The notes: generated by a model from the letters alone, not told the origin. A DNA stretch of 64,000 nucleotides from Bog-1198 sp963727045 (GCA_963727045.1 CAVSES010000002.1:186001-250000); one strand, 5' to 3'. Numbered from the stretch's first letter, positions 27,900 through 36,919 are shown. Numbers and translations: made by a program.

Positions 27900-27928
27900 G
27901 GTGCCGCCCGCAGATGCGGGCCGGCACC
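27900..27928 (-). terminator. Hairpin between pqqA and pqqB (attenuator or RNA processing stem)
   Basis: GGTGCCGCCCGC (27900-27911) and GCGGGCCGGCACC (27916-27928) pair almost perfectly around a 4-base loop, with one bulged base. It lies in the only real gap of the pqq operon. Stem-loops in the pqqA-pqqB gap are thought to let pqqA mRNA accumulate above the downstream genes, because PqqA is the consumed substrate. No T-run follows, so partial termination or mRNA stabilisation are both possible. Confidence 0.75.
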
Positions 27929-27936
27929 CTCGCTAT

Positions 27937-28011
27937 TCAGCGATTCGACACATACATCGTGATTTCCATTCCGAACCGCAATTCAACCGCCTGCGGGGTT
28001 TCCCATTTCAT
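27937..28011 (-). CDS. pqqA: PQQ precursor peptide
   Basis: Tiny ribosomally made precursor of 24 aa: MKWETPQAVELRFGMEITMY then VSNR. It keeps the conserved Glu16-x-x-x-Tyr20 pair (EITMY), whose side chains become PQQ. The start MKWETPxxxELRxGxE is nearly invariant in the family. It is the first gene of pqqABCDE. The region upstream (28012-28193) is shared with the divergent sensor-kinase gene. Confidence 0.97.
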   Translation of the reverse strand: MKWETPQAVELRFGMEITMYVSNR

Positions 28012-28092
28012 ATCGATGCTCCTATCTTCAGGTACCGGCCAATGGTCCTCCTGAAGCCGGACAGCCCGGATCAGCGGCATCATGAAACTGGT

Positions 28093-28109
28093 CTCATGAT
28101 TTTCATGAG
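28093..28109. promoter_or_regulatory. Perfect inverted repeat between pqqA and the sensor kinase
   Basis: CTCATGA (28093-28099), TTT, TCATGAG (28103-28109) form a perfect 7+7 palindrome. A related ATCATGA lies immediately upstream (28079-28085). It sits 82-98 bp upstream of pqqA and about 85 bp upstream of the kinase ATG. It is a plausible operator for the neighbouring NarL-type regulator, whose family binds short inverted repeats. The link is inferred. Confidence 0.45.
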
Positions 28110-28193
28110 AGCGTAGCGCGGGTGCATGCGCCCGGGGCGCGACCCGCGGGGGGCGCTCCCGGCGCGCCCTTCCCCGGCACGGGCCCTGGTACC

Positions 28194-29555
28194 ATGCGCC
28201 CAATGCGACTGCGGACCCGCTTGAATCTCGTGGTTGCGGCCTTGAGCGCCGCATTCGTGATCGTGCTGATCGCGGCGGAGGTTCAAAGCACCAGGACCTC
28301 CGTCCGCGAGGAAATCGAGGCAGCGAACCGTGTGGCTTCGCAGCTCCTCGGCCGCCTGGCGGCCGTCTATTCCCGGGTTGGCGGCCCGGAACTCGTGCTG
28401 CAGTTCCTGCAGCAACTCGGCCGGGTCCGGGCCAACGAAGTGTCGCTGCAGACGGCATCGGGGCAGATCTTGTATCGATCTCCGCCGGCGACCTACAAGG
28501 CCGGTCGCGAGGCGCCGGCCTGGTTCACACGCCTGCTGGCGCCCCAGGAGACGTCCTATACCTTTGAGCTGAACGGCGGCGTATTGCTCGTGGTGCAGGC
28601 GCAGGCGTCGCGCTCGGTGCTCGATGCGTGGGACGACATCACGCGGCTCGCCACCATCGCGGTGGTCATGCTCATCATCGTGAACGGACTCGCGTTCTGG
28701 TCGGTGAAGCGGGCGCTCGAGCCCTTTCCGGTCATCGCGGACGGCCTTGAGCGCATTCAGCGGGGGGATCTGGATTTCCGGCTTCCGCCGCTGGCCGGAA
28801 CCGAAGCGCACACGATCGGCGCCGCGTTCAATCGCATGGCGCAGGCTGTGCAGGACAAGGTGCTGGCCGAACGCAAGGCGCATGACGCCGAGGCGCGCCT
28901 GGAGGAACGGCGAGAAATGTCCTCGCTCGCGGACCAGCGGGTCGAGGAAGAACGGCGGTTGATCGCCCACGAACTGCACGACGAATTCGGCCAGTCGGTG
29001 ACCGCCATCCGCAGCCTCGCGCTCGCCATTGCGACGCAGGCAGGCGCGCACGACCCCGCGGCCGGCGATGTGGCGCGATTGATTTCGGAGGAGGCAGCGC
29101 GCCTGTACGACGCCATGCACGGTCTGATTCCGCGGCTCGCCCCGCTCTCGCTCGACACCTTGGGCCTTGCCGCGACACTGGAGAGCCTGGTCCGCGACTG
29201 GCAGCGGCGTCATCCATCGATCGCGCTGTCGCTGCGCCAACAGCTGCCGATCGAGCTCGGACCGAGCGTGACGCTGACCATATATAGAGTGGTGCAGGAG
29301 GGCCTGATCAACGCCCTGCGGCACGCCAAGGCCTCGCACGTGGACATCGATGTTCAATGCGATGCGCACCGTATCGTGGCCATCGTGACCGACGACGGAG
29401 TCGGATTGCCTGCCGACTGGGCGCGGCCCGGGCATTTTGGCCTGCGCGGCCTGGCGGATCGAGTGAGGCAACTCGGCGGCACATTCGACATCGGCAGGAA
29501 CGGTGAATCGGGTGTCCGCCTTACCGCGGACATCCCCCTGGACGTGAAGACGTGA
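28194..29555 (+). CDS. Sensor histidine kinase, NarX/UhpB type (HisKA_3)
   Basis: Membrane sensor kinase of 453 aa. A first membrane helix (about 9-28), a periplasmic sensor of about 115 residues, a second helix (about 151-170) and a HAMP linker (about 171-225) precede the HisKA_3 dimerisation domain. The phospho-acceptor is H262 in AHELHDEFGQ. The ATPase has N-box GLINALRHAKAS and G-box DDGVGLP, GHFGLRGLADRV. ATG at 28194 is preferred; an upstream GTG would add a Gly/Pro-rich extension without a domain. The regulator start overlaps its stop by 4 bp. Divergence from pqqA suggests control of PQQ synthesis, as EraSR/ExaDE-type systems do in pseudomonads. Confidence 0.92.
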   Translation: MRPMRLRTRLNLVVAALSAAFVIVLIAAEVQSTRTSVREEIEAANRVASQLLGRLAAVYSRVGGPELVLQFLQQLGRVRANEVSLQTASGQILYRSPPATYKAGREAPAWFTRLLAPQETSYTFELNGGVLLVVQAQASRSVLDAWDDITRLATIAVVMLIIVNGLAFWSVKRALEPFPVIADGLERIQRGDLDFRLPPLAGTEAHTIGAAFNRMAQAVQDKVLAERKAHDAEARLEERREMSSLADQRVEEERRLIAHELHDEFGQSVTAIRSLALAIATQAGAHDPAAGDVARLISEEAARLYDAMHGLIPRLAPLSLDTLGLAATLESLVRDWQRRHPSIALSLRQQLPIELGPSVTLTIYRVVQEGLINALRHAKASHVDIDVQCDAHRIVAIVTDDGVGLPADWARPGHFGLRGLADRVRQLGGTFDIGRNGESGVRLTADIPLDVKT

Positions 29556-30187
29556 TCCGCATCCTGCTGGTCGACGATCATGCCGTCGTGCGCATGGGAT
29601 TTCGGCTGCTGCTGCAATCCACCGCCGAAATGTCGGTCGTCGCCGAAGCGGACTCCGGCGAAGCCGCATGCCAGCTCTACCTTGAGCTTGAGCCCGACGT
29701 CGTGGTGATGGATCTCGCGATGCCGGGCATGGGAGGACTCGAGGCCCTGCGCCGCATTCGCGCCCGGCACGGTCAGGCGCAGGTGTTGACGCTGTCGGCT
29801 CACGACGACCCGATGCATGCGCGCCGCGCGCTGCAGGAGGGCGCGCTCGGTTTCCTGTCGAAACGCAGCGCCCCCGAGGCGCTTCTCGAAGCGGTGACGA
29901 TGGTTGCATCGGGCCGCCGCTATCTTGACCCGGCTCTCGCCCAGAAGCTGGCACTGGCGGAATTCGACGGCGCCGCGAAGTCGCCGGTCGAGCGGCTGTC
30001 CGAGCGGGAATTCGAGGTCTTCGTCCGCCTTGCCCGCGGCGCGACGGTGCAGCGCATCGCTTCGGACTTGAATCTGTCCGCATCGACCATCGGCACGCAC
30101 CTCTACAACATCAAACAAAAGCTGAACGTCGTGAATCAATCCGAGCTCACGCTCCTTGCGATCCGCCACGGGCTCATCGACGCCTGA
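29552..30187 (+). CDS. NarL/LuxR-family response regulator
   Basis: DNA-binding regulator of 211 aa paired with the kinase just upstream. The receiver has D8/D9, phospho-acceptor D54 in VVMDLAMPGMGG and the switch Lys in FLSKRSAP. The C-terminal LuxR helix-turn-helix reads LSEREFEVFVRLARGATVQRIASDLNLSASTIGTHLYNIKQKL. The GTG start overlaps the kinase stop. AgmR, EraR and ExaE, which switch on pqq and alcohol-oxidation genes in Pseudomonas, belong to this family. A similar role here is an inference from the divergent pqq operon. Confidence 0.93.
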   Translation: MIRILLVDDHAVVRMGFRLLLQSTAEMSVVAEADSGEAACQLYLELEPDVVVMDLAMPGMGGLEALRRIRARHGQAQVLTLSAHDDPMHARRALQEGALGFLSKRSAPEALLEAVTMVASGRRYLDPALAQKLALAEFDGAAKSPVERLSEREFEVFVRLARGATVQRIASDLNLSASTIGTHLYNIKQKLNVVNQSELTLLAIRHGLIDA

Positions 30188-30207
30188 CTTGCAACAAGGG
30201 ACCGACC

Positions 30208-30663
30208 ATGACCAAGGAAACCGTCCAAATTCGACCACTCTCGGGACACCAGCAGGCCGAGTGGCTGCCGCTGTGGCGCGGCTACCAGGAGTTCTACAAG
30301 ACCGACATAGCGCCCGAAGTGTCGAACATCACCTGGTCTCGATTGCTCGATCCCAAGGAACCGATGGGGGGAGCGCTGGCCTGGGACGGCCCGACCGCGG
30401 TCGGACTGGTGCACCACATCCGCCATCGATCCTGCTGGACCATCGGCGATTACGTGTACCTGCAGGACCTCTACGTGAGTCCGGTTGCGCGCGGCGGTGG
30501 CGTCGGCCGAAAGCTCATCGAACATGTGTACGAACTCGCCCGCGCCTGGGGATGCGCGCGGGTGCACTGGCTGACGCATGAATCGAACACCAACGCCATG
30601 CTGCTCTATGACCGGATCGCGGAGCGTTCGGGGTTCGTTCAATATCGGCACGCGATCAAGTAA
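30208..30663 (+). CDS. GNAT-family N-acetyltransferase
   Basis: Acetyl-CoA-dependent acetyltransferase of 151 aa. It has IRPLSGHQQAEWLPLWRGYQEFY at the N-terminus and the acetyl-CoA pyrophosphate loop VSPVARGGGVGRKLIEHVYELA (about 90-112). The C-terminal VHWLTHESNTNAMLLYDRIAERSGFVQY is typical of GNAT enzymes close to amine or peptide acetylators. It follows the response regulator by 20 bp and may be co-transcribed. Substrate unknown. It converges with the membrane-protein gene that ends at 30717. Confidence 0.9.
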   Translation: MTKETVQIRPLSGHQQAEWLPLWRGYQEFYKTDIAPEVSNITWSRLLDPKEPMGGALAWDGPTAVGLVHHIRHRSCWTIGDYVYLQDLYVSPVARGGGVGRKLIEHVYELARAWGCARVHWLTHESNTNAMLLYDRIAERSGFVQYRHAIK

Positions 30664-30716
30664 CCGTCAATCCAGCGCGGATGGCGCCCCGCCAGGATCC
30701 GCGGGTCAAACGATCC

Positions 30717-31400
30717 TCAGGTGTCGCCGTCTCGTCCGCGGCGCGGCCACCAGCGTTCCAGCATGGCGGCCGCCCACTCCTTGCCCCCCAGTCCGAAGGC
30801 AAGCGCCAACGCCAGCACCAGTCCGGCCAAAATGATGAGAAAGGTTCTTTGCACGATGTCGCCGCCGATCTCCACCTGGCCCAGCGCGATCATGATGACG
30901 AATATCACGATGAGGTATCGGGCGATCCTGCCCAAGAGGTCGGCGTCCGGAATCTGCGCATCCGTGCAATAGGTGTGCACGGCGCCGCCGACGAACCGGG
31001 CACAATAGGATCCGAACACCACCACCAGCATCGACACCAGCAGCTTCGGAGCGAACAGAATCACCCGCGCCAGCAGGTCCGTGATGTAGGTGAGACCCAG
31101 TCCGTTGAACGCAATCATCAGCGCCGCCAGGATGACCAGCCAGTAGGCAACGAGGCCGAACAGCGAGGTGGTATCGCCGCGCATGCCCGCCTGGTGCAGA
31201 AAATTGTCCGTGCCGGCGCGTTCCGTGAGCACGGTGAAATTGACCGCGCGCAAGCCTCTTTCGACCGCGAACCGCGCAGCCTTCGCGAACAACCAGCCGA
31301 TCGCCACCACGACCAGCGCCAGCAGCAGCCGCGGCAGCAATGCCGCGACTTGATGCAGAAATTCGCGTGCCGTTTCGAGCAGAATATCGATGCTTTGCAT
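30717..31400 (-). CDS. Small MscS-related membrane protein (conserved TM-helix family)
   Basis: Integral membrane protein of 227 aa with four or five hydrophobic helices: LLPRLLLALVVVAIGWLFAKAARF, SLFGLVAYWLVILAALMIAFNGLG, VILFAPKLLVSMLVVVFGSYCA and TFLIILAGLVLALALAFGLGG. It fits the mechanosensitive-channel conserved TM-helix family but lacks the MscS beta and cytosolic domains, so it may only resemble a channel. It starts 37 bp downstream of the treS-maltokinase fusion on the same strand. Co-expression with trehalose and glucan genes would suit osmotic stress. Confidence 0.82.
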   Translation of the reverse strand: MQSIDILLETAREFLHQVAALLPRLLLALVVVAIGWLFAKAARFAVERGLRAVNFTVLTERAGTDNFLHQAGMRGDTTSLFGLVAYWLVILAALMIAFNGLGLTYITDLLARVILFAPKLLVSMLVVVFGSYCARFVGGAVHTYCTDAQIPDADLLGRIARYLIVIFVIMIALGQVEIGGDIVQRTFLIILAGLVLALALAFGLGGKEWAAAMLERWWPRRGRDGDT

Positions 31401-31437
31401 GCCCGCCTCCCGGATCCTTAAGACAGCGTCCGTTGAA

Positions 31438-34400
31438 TCATTTGGCGCCCCCGAAATCCAGGACGCCTTGCAGGGGAATACCTGCCCACTGGGGTCGATT
31501 GCCGAGTTCGTAGCGCAACTCGTACAGGGCCTTCTCCAGCTCGAACAGACCGAGCAGGCCGCGGCCCGGCTGCAGCGCATCCGGCCCGAAGAGATTGGAG
31601 CCGCGCACCGCGGCCTCGTAGGCGGACAGGAATGCGCCCCTGGTCTCGATCTCCCACGCCCGCGCCAGCGGCGCAAGCCGCGCGGCTTCGGACTCGACGT
31701 GAACCACGTTGCGCAAGGCGCTGTGCTGCACGTAACTGAATGAGCGCAGCATCCCCGCAACGTCCCGCAGGGGCGAGTGCTTGGCGCACCGCTGCTCGAG
31801 ACTGTGCCCGGGCTCGCCTTCGAAGTCTATGATCACGAAATCGTTGCGCGTCACCAGCACCTGTCCGAGGTGGTAGTCGCCGTGGATTCGGATCTTGAGA
31901 CCCGACGGCGGCTCGCCGGACAGCGATTCGATGCGCGCCGACACCTGCTCGCGCTGCGCGAGCACGGCGGCCGCCCGCTCGCGATCTGCGGGCGGCACCT
32001 GCTCCAAATTCGATGTGAGCAACCCCAAGGCATCGCGAGCTTCGTCGAGTGCGCGCTGACGATACGCCTCTACGTCGGAACGCGTCAGGGGCTGGGGTGA
32101 AAACGCGGAATCGCGCGACGGCTGGGCCAATGCCTTGTGCAATTCAGCGGTGCGCAATGCCAGAACCCGGATCAACGCGAGATACGCTTCATGCGCATTG
32201 GCGGGCACGACATCGCCGGCGGGGGCCGTTCGATGCTGTTCAAGATGACGTTGCAAGTATTCGAGCGAGTGCGTCCACCCGTCGCCTTGATTGGCCACGT
32301 GGCCCTGCAGCAGGGCGAGAAGCCGGGTTTCGCCGCCGTTGGCGATGTACTCGAGCGCACCCGCCAAAGGCGCACAATTCGGATAGCGGACGACCTCGGT
32401 CAGGTACAGGCCCATCGCGAGTTCCGGATTCGCTCCCACCCGCAATCGGCGGTAACCCTTGAGCATCAGACGGTCGCCGATGACGACCACGGTGTTCGAA
32501 CTCGAGCCGCGCGGGCGCGCCACCGGCAGCGCACCGAAATCCGTACCCGCCAATCGGGAGAATGCGGCGGTCGGACGAAACTGCAGCCTGCCTTGGGACA
32601 TGGCAATTTCCTTTCGCACCGCCATGGCGGCCACGACCGAACGGCAGAACATCTCGTCCGCAAAGGCGTCGCCCATCACCCCGACATTCGCCTGCTGGCG
32701 TATCTTGGCCACGGCCGCCGTGGAGAGATTGCGCACCCGTTCTTCGTCGCGCTCCTCCCAAGCCAGCGCGAGCGGCATGAAGTATTCCGCGTGTTCGCCT
32801 CCGCCCTCCAGGTCGAGCAGGGTCACCAGCCAGCTCAGTTTGCCTTCCTGCCAGAGCACGTGATCCTCGATGCGGGCGCGCTCGACCGCCGCACCCTTGG
32901 CCGCATACCATCGCTGCGTTTCGATATAGCGCGGCAACGTGTCGGTTTCGAACTGCAGCCGCGTCTTCTCGGCGATCCCGATGCGCCACGGCACCACCCG
33001 CTCGCGAAACAGGCTGGTCCATCCGTCGAACAGCACCAGCACCGGCCGCTCATCGATGGATACGATCTGCTCGTGCCACGAGGGCACCTCGGCGTCCGTG
33101 GCCAGCCGGAACCAGTAGAAACCGTAGGCCGATATCGTCAAGAGGTACGGCAGATCGCCGATCGGCGGAAAGGTCGTGCGGCCCAGCATTTCGACGGGTA
33201 CCCGGCCCTTGAACGAGGCAAGATTGAGCTCGACCGGCTGCGCCGAGCGCGCCAGGTTGGCGACGCACAATATGGTGTCCTCGCCGGACTCACGCAGGTA
33301 GGCGAGTATCTTGCGATTGCCGGGCCTCAAGAATCGGCGCGAGCCGCGCCCGAACGCCTTGCTGGTCTTGCGTACGGCCAGCATGCGCTTGGTCCAGCTC
33401 AGCAGCGAACTCGGGTCGCGGGATTGTGCCTCGACGTTCGTCGACTGATAGCCGTAGACCGCATCCATGATGGGCGGAAGATACAGACGCTGCGGATCGG
33501 CACGGGAGAACCCTGCGTTGCGGTCCGGGCTCCATTGCATGGGGGTGCGCACGCCATTGCGGTCGCCGATGAAGAAATTGTCCCCCATGCCTATTTCGTC
33601 GCCGTAATACACGATGGGCGATCCGGGCATCGACAGCAGCAGGCTGTTCATGAGCTTGATGCGCTCCAGATCGTTCTCCATCAGCGGCGCCAGGCGGCGG
33701 CGGATCCCCAGGTTGATGCGGGCCTGCAAATCCGATGCGTACGTGGTGTACATGTAGTCGCGTTCCTTGCTCGTCACCATTTCGAGCGTCAGCTCGTCGT
33801 GGTTTCTGAGGAAGATCGCCCACTGACAGCTGTCGGGAATATCCGGCGTCTGCTGCATGATTTCGATGATGGGATAGCGGTCCGCCTGTGCAATGGCCAT
33901 GTAGATGCGGGGCATCAGCGGAAAGTGATAGGCCATGTGGCACTCGTCGCCGTCGCCGAAATATTCGCGCACGTCCTCGGGCCACTGATTGGCTTCGGCC
34001 AGCAGGAACCGGTTTTCGTAGCGCGCGTCGATCGCGGCGCGCAATTGCTTGATCACGGCATGTGTTTCTCGCAGATTTTCGTTGTTGGTGCCTTCACGCT
34101 CGACCAGATATGGAATCGCATCGAGCCGGAAGCCGTCGACACCCATGTCCAGCCAGAAGCGCATCGTCGCGAGCACCGCCTCCAAAACCAGTGGATTGTC
34201 GAAATTGAGGTCCGGTTGGTGGCTGAAGAATCGATGCCAATAGTAGGCCTTCGCCACCGGGTCCCAGGTCCAGTTCGAGGTTTCGGTGTCGGTGAATATG
34301 ATGCGGGTGTCGAGATACTTTTGGTCGGTGTCGCTCCAGACGTAGAAGTCCCGCTGCGGGGAGCCCGCGGGGGCGGTGCGCGCAGCCTGGAACCAGGGAT

Positions 34401-34779
34401 GCTGATCGGACGTATGGTTGATGATCAGCTCGGTGATCACCTTCAATCCGAGACGATGGGCTTCGCGCAGCATGGAGCGAAAATCCTCCAGCGTGCCGAA
34501 CTGCGGATGCACGTTCTGATAATCGGAAATGTCATACCCATCGTCCTTGAGCGGCGAGGGATAGAACGGCATCAGCCAGATCGTGTTGACGCCGAGATCC
34601 CTGATGTATTCGAGCTTCGAGGTCAGTCCCTTGAAGTCGCCGATGCCGTCGTCGTTCGAGTCGAAGAACGACTTGACGTTCAGCTGGTAGATGACCGCAT
34701 CCTTGTACCAAAGCGGGTCCTGGGGCTCGAAGCCCGACGCCGGGGCGGCCTCTGGAGCGGGAGAGATTGCGTCGTTCAT
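31438..34779 (-). CDS. treS: Trehalose synthase - maltokinase fusion (TreS-Pep2)
   Basis: Bifunctional protein of about 1113 aa. The N-terminal GH13 part interconverts trehalose and maltose (PLWYKDAVIYQLNVKSFFDSNDDGIGDF, nucleophile Asp in GFRLDAIPYL, acid Glu in LLAEANQWPED, transition-state Asp in RNHDE). The C-terminal part (about 650-1113) is a maltokinase with SWLVTLLDLEGGG, RIHGDYHLGQVLVTRNDFVIIDFEGEP holding catalytic HGD and DFE motifs. It makes the maltose-1-phosphate used by GlgE. ATG at 34779 is preferred; an in-frame TTG lies 15 bp upstream. The 5' end shows three TGAACGAC copies. Fusion of both steps channels maltose. Confidence 0.96.
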   Translation of the reverse strand: MNDAISPAPEAAPASGFEPQDPLWYKDAVIYQLNVKSFFDSNDDGIGDFKGLTSKLEYIRDLGVNTIWLMPFYPSPLKDDGYDISDYQNVHPQFGTLEDFRSMLREAHRLGLKVITELIINHTSDQHPWFQAARTAPAGSPQRDFYVWSDTDQKYLDTRIIFTDTETSNWTWDPVAKAYYWHRFFSHQPDLNFDNPLVLEAVLATMRFWLDMGVDGFRLDAIPYLVEREGTNNENLRETHAVIKQLRAAIDARYENRFLLAEANQWPEDVREYFGDGDECHMAYHFPLMPRIYMAIAQADRYPIIEIMQQTPDIPDSCQWAIFLRNHDELTLEMVTSKERDYMYTTYASDLQARINLGIRRRLAPLMENDLERIKLMNSLLLSMPGSPIVYYGDEIGMGDNFFIGDRNGVRTPMQWSPDRNAGFSRADPQRLYLPPIMDAVYGYQSTNVEAQSRDPSSLLSWTKRMLAVRKTSKAFGRGSRRFLRPGNRKILAYLRESGEDTILCVANLARSAQPVELNLASFKGRVPVEMLGRTTFPPIGDLPYLLTISAYGFYWFRLATDAEVPSWHEQIVSIDERPVLVLFDGWTSLFRERVVPWRIGIAEKTRLQFETDTLPRYIETQRWYAAKGAAVERARIEDHVLWQEGKLSWLVTLLDLEGGGEHAEYFMPLALAWEERDEERVRNLSTAAVAKIRQQANVGVMGDAFADEMFCRSVVAAMAVRKEIAMSQGRLQFRPTAAFSRLAGTDFGALPVARPRGSSSNTVVVIGDRLMLKGYRRLRVGANPELAMGLYLTEVVRYPNCAPLAGALEYIANGGETRLLALLQGHVANQGDGWTHSLEYLQRHLEQHRTAPAGDVVPANAHEAYLALIRVLALRTAELHKALAQPSRDSAFSPQPLTRSDVEAYRQRALDEARDALGLLTSNLEQVPPADRERAAAVLAQREQVSARIESLSGEPPSGLKIRIHGDYHLGQVLVTRNDFVIIDFEGEPGHSLEQRCAKHSPLRDVAGMLRSFSYVQHSALRNVVHVESEAARLAPLARAWEIETRGAFLSAYEAAVRGSNLFGPDALQPGRGLLGLFELEKALYELRYELGNRPQWAGIPLQGVLDFGGAK

Positions 34780-34825
34780 TGTGGCGTCGTTCAACTACAG
34801 GTCGTTCATCCTAAGGCGCCCGGGT

Positions 34826-36919
34826 TCACAGGTAATAATCGAAATCCCGCTCGCTGCGAACGCGCCGCCGCAGGCTGAACACGTGGGCGGGCGCGCGCTT
34901 CGGGTCGAGCATGACGTAGTTGTACCGGCCCCGCCAGATGTATCTTTGGTCGCTCAGGAGATCGTGCACCTGATACGGCTGATCATCCTCGAGCTTCAGG
35001 GCGTCCACGTCGAGGTCCACCCAGCCCGACTGCGGCTGATGCGCGTCGAGATTCACCACGGTCAGGATGACGTTGCCGGTTGGGGCATCGATCTTCAGGT
35101 ACGCAATCAGCTGATCGTTGTCGATGCGGCAAAAGTGCAATCCGCGGTCGGATTGCAGCGCCGCATTCTCCCGGCGAATCCGATTCATGCGCGAGATCAG
35201 GGACCACAGGCTGTCCGATCGGTCGACGGTCCAATGGCGCAATTGATACTTTTCCGAGTCGCGGTACTCCTCGCTGCCGGGCTCGCGCGGCGCACTTTCC
35301 TGCAGCTCGAACGTCGGACCGTAGATGCCATAATTGGCGGCCAGGGTCGCGGCGAGCACGAGCCTCGACCCGAATACGGTGCGCAATCCCGACTGCAGCG
35401 TTTCGTGCAGGATGTCCGGCGTATTCGGCCACACGTTGGGCCGGTAGTATTCGCGGCCGGGCCCCTGCGCGAGATCTGAAAAATACTCGGTGAGCTCCTG
35501 CTTGGTATTGCGCCACGTGAAATACGTGTACGACTGCGAGAAGCCCAGCTTGGCCAACCGGTGCATCAGCCTCGGCCGCGTGAAGGCCTCCGCCAGAAAA
35601 ATCACCTCCGGCTGGTCGCGCTTGATTGCCTCGATGAGCCATTCCCAAAACCCGAAGGCCTTGGTGTGCGGGTTGTCGACGCGAAAGATCCTCACACCCT
35701 GAGCGATCCAGAAATCGACGATGCTCTTGAGTTCGACCCACAGGGCCCGCCAATCCTCGGTTTCAAAATCGAGCGGATAGATGTCCTGATACTTCTTCGG
35801 CGGATTCTCCGCATATTGAATGCTGCCGTCGGGACGATGTCTGAACCAGGACGGATGCTGTTTCACGTAGGGGTGGTCGGGTGCGCACTGGAAGGCGATA
35901 TCGAGCGCGATCTCGATGCCGCACTCGCGCGTCCTGGCCAGAAGCCGGTGAAAATCTTCGAGCGTGCCCAGCTGCGAAAGAATGTCCTTGTGCCCGCCCT
36001 CCGCGGCGCCGATGGCCCAGGGGCTGCCGACGTCCAAGGGGCCCGCGGCCAGGCTATTGTTGGTACCCTTGCGGTTGATTCGCCCGATCGGATGAATCGG
36101 CGGAAAGTACAGCACGTCGAAGCCCATCCCGGCCAGGTACGGCAGCCGTGCCTCGACGTCCCGGAACGTTCCGTGGCGGCCCGGCTCGACGCCGGCCGAC
36201 CGGGGAAACATTTCGTACCAGCTGCTGAATCCCGCGCGCTTGCGGTCCGCGATCAGCTCGAGCGACGCGGACGCGGCAAGACTCCGGTCCGCATGGCGCG
36301 CGACAATGGCGGCACGCCCGGCGTCGAGGGCCAGCGCCTTCTGTGCGCTTGAATCCGCGGCTCGGTCCGCGGCCGCCGCGCGCAACTGGCCGGACCACTC
36401 GCTGAGAATGACCGAATCGCTGCCCGCGGCCCGCGCCGCGGCTTGGTCGATGAGAGCGGCGCCGGTTTGCAAGGCGGCCCGGATATCGGCCCGGTCCTCG
36501 CGCCGCCCGAGTTCCCGGCGCCAGGATTCGAAATGATCCACCCATGCCATCACGGTGTATCGATAGCGCCCCGCGGACGACGGGGTGAATTCCGCCAGCC
36601 AGACGTCATTCGGCTGCGGCTGCATGTCGACCTCGTATTCGTCGCCCTCGCCCAACTTCCAGCGCAGTACCACGCGCAGCTGGTCGTGGCCGTCGGTGAA
36701 GCAACGCGCTTCGATCTCGACGGATTCGCCCACAATGCGTTTGATCGGAAAGCGGCCGCCGTCGACCGCCGGAAGGACGGCATCGATCACCGCGCGCACC
36801 CTGCCCTCGCTGACTTCCCGGGTTGCGCTCTTCGCGCCGGGTGAGCCCGCGCTGTCGGAGGCCGCGGCGGCCGACGCCGGCTTGCCCGCGGCGGCGGCCT
36901 TGTGCTTCGCCCTAGCCAC
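34826..36919 (-). CDS. glgE: Alpha-1,4-glucan:maltose-1-phosphate maltosyltransferase
   Basis: GH13_3 enzyme of 697 aa that extends glucan chains with maltose from maltose-1-phosphate. An Ala/Lys-rich tail (1-35) precedes the beta-sandwich N domain (VDGGRFPIKRIVGESVEIEAR). The barrel carries YFPPIHPIGRINRKGTNN, nucleophile D415 in IFRVDNPHTK and acid Glu E444 in FLAEAFTRP, all GlgE hallmarks. The GTG start at 36919 overlaps the glgB stop by 8 bp. With the adjacent treS-maltokinase fusion and glgB it completes the GlgE route from trehalose to branched alpha-glucan. Confidence 0.97.
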   Translation of the reverse strand: MARAKHKAAAAGKPASAAAASDSAGSPGAKSATREVSEGRVRAVIDAVLPAVDGGRFPIKRIVGESVEIEARCFTDGHDQLRVVLRWKLGEGDEYEVDMQPQPNDVWLAEFTPSSAGRYRYTVMAWVDHFESWRRELGRREDRADIRAALQTGAALIDQAAARAAGSDSVILSEWSGQLRAAAADRAADSSAQKALALDAGRAAIVARHADRSLAASASLELIADRKRAGFSSWYEMFPRSAGVEPGRHGTFRDVEARLPYLAGMGFDVLYFPPIHPIGRINRKGTNNSLAAGPLDVGSPWAIGAAEGGHKDILSQLGTLEDFHRLLARTRECGIEIALDIAFQCAPDHPYVKQHPSWFRHRPDGSIQYAENPPKKYQDIYPLDFETEDWRALWVELKSIVDFWIAQGVRIFRVDNPHTKAFGFWEWLIEAIKRDQPEVIFLAEAFTRPRLMHRLAKLGFSQSYTYFTWRNTKQELTEYFSDLAQGPGREYYRPNVWPNTPDILHETLQSGLRTVFGSRLVLAATLAANYGIYGPTFELQESAPREPGSEEYRDSEKYQLRHWTVDRSDSLWSLISRMNRIRRENAALQSDRGLHFCRIDNDQLIAYLKIDAPTGNVILTVVNLDAHQPQSGWVDLDVDALKLEDDQPYQVHDLLSDQRYIWRGRYNYVMLDPKRAPAHVFSLRRRVRSERDFDYYL

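Noticed and set aside
28080..30083. Minus-strand frame of 667 codons opposite the NarX/NarL-type genes
   Set aside because: It is antisense to a complete kinase and regulator with all motifs, and its product has no recognisable domain.
32137..34878. Long open frame of 913 codons on the plus strand opposite treS-maltokinase
   Set aside because: It is the mirror of a well-supported two-domain enzyme, and its composition (His/Arg/Gln-rich, no motif) is typical of an antisense shadow.
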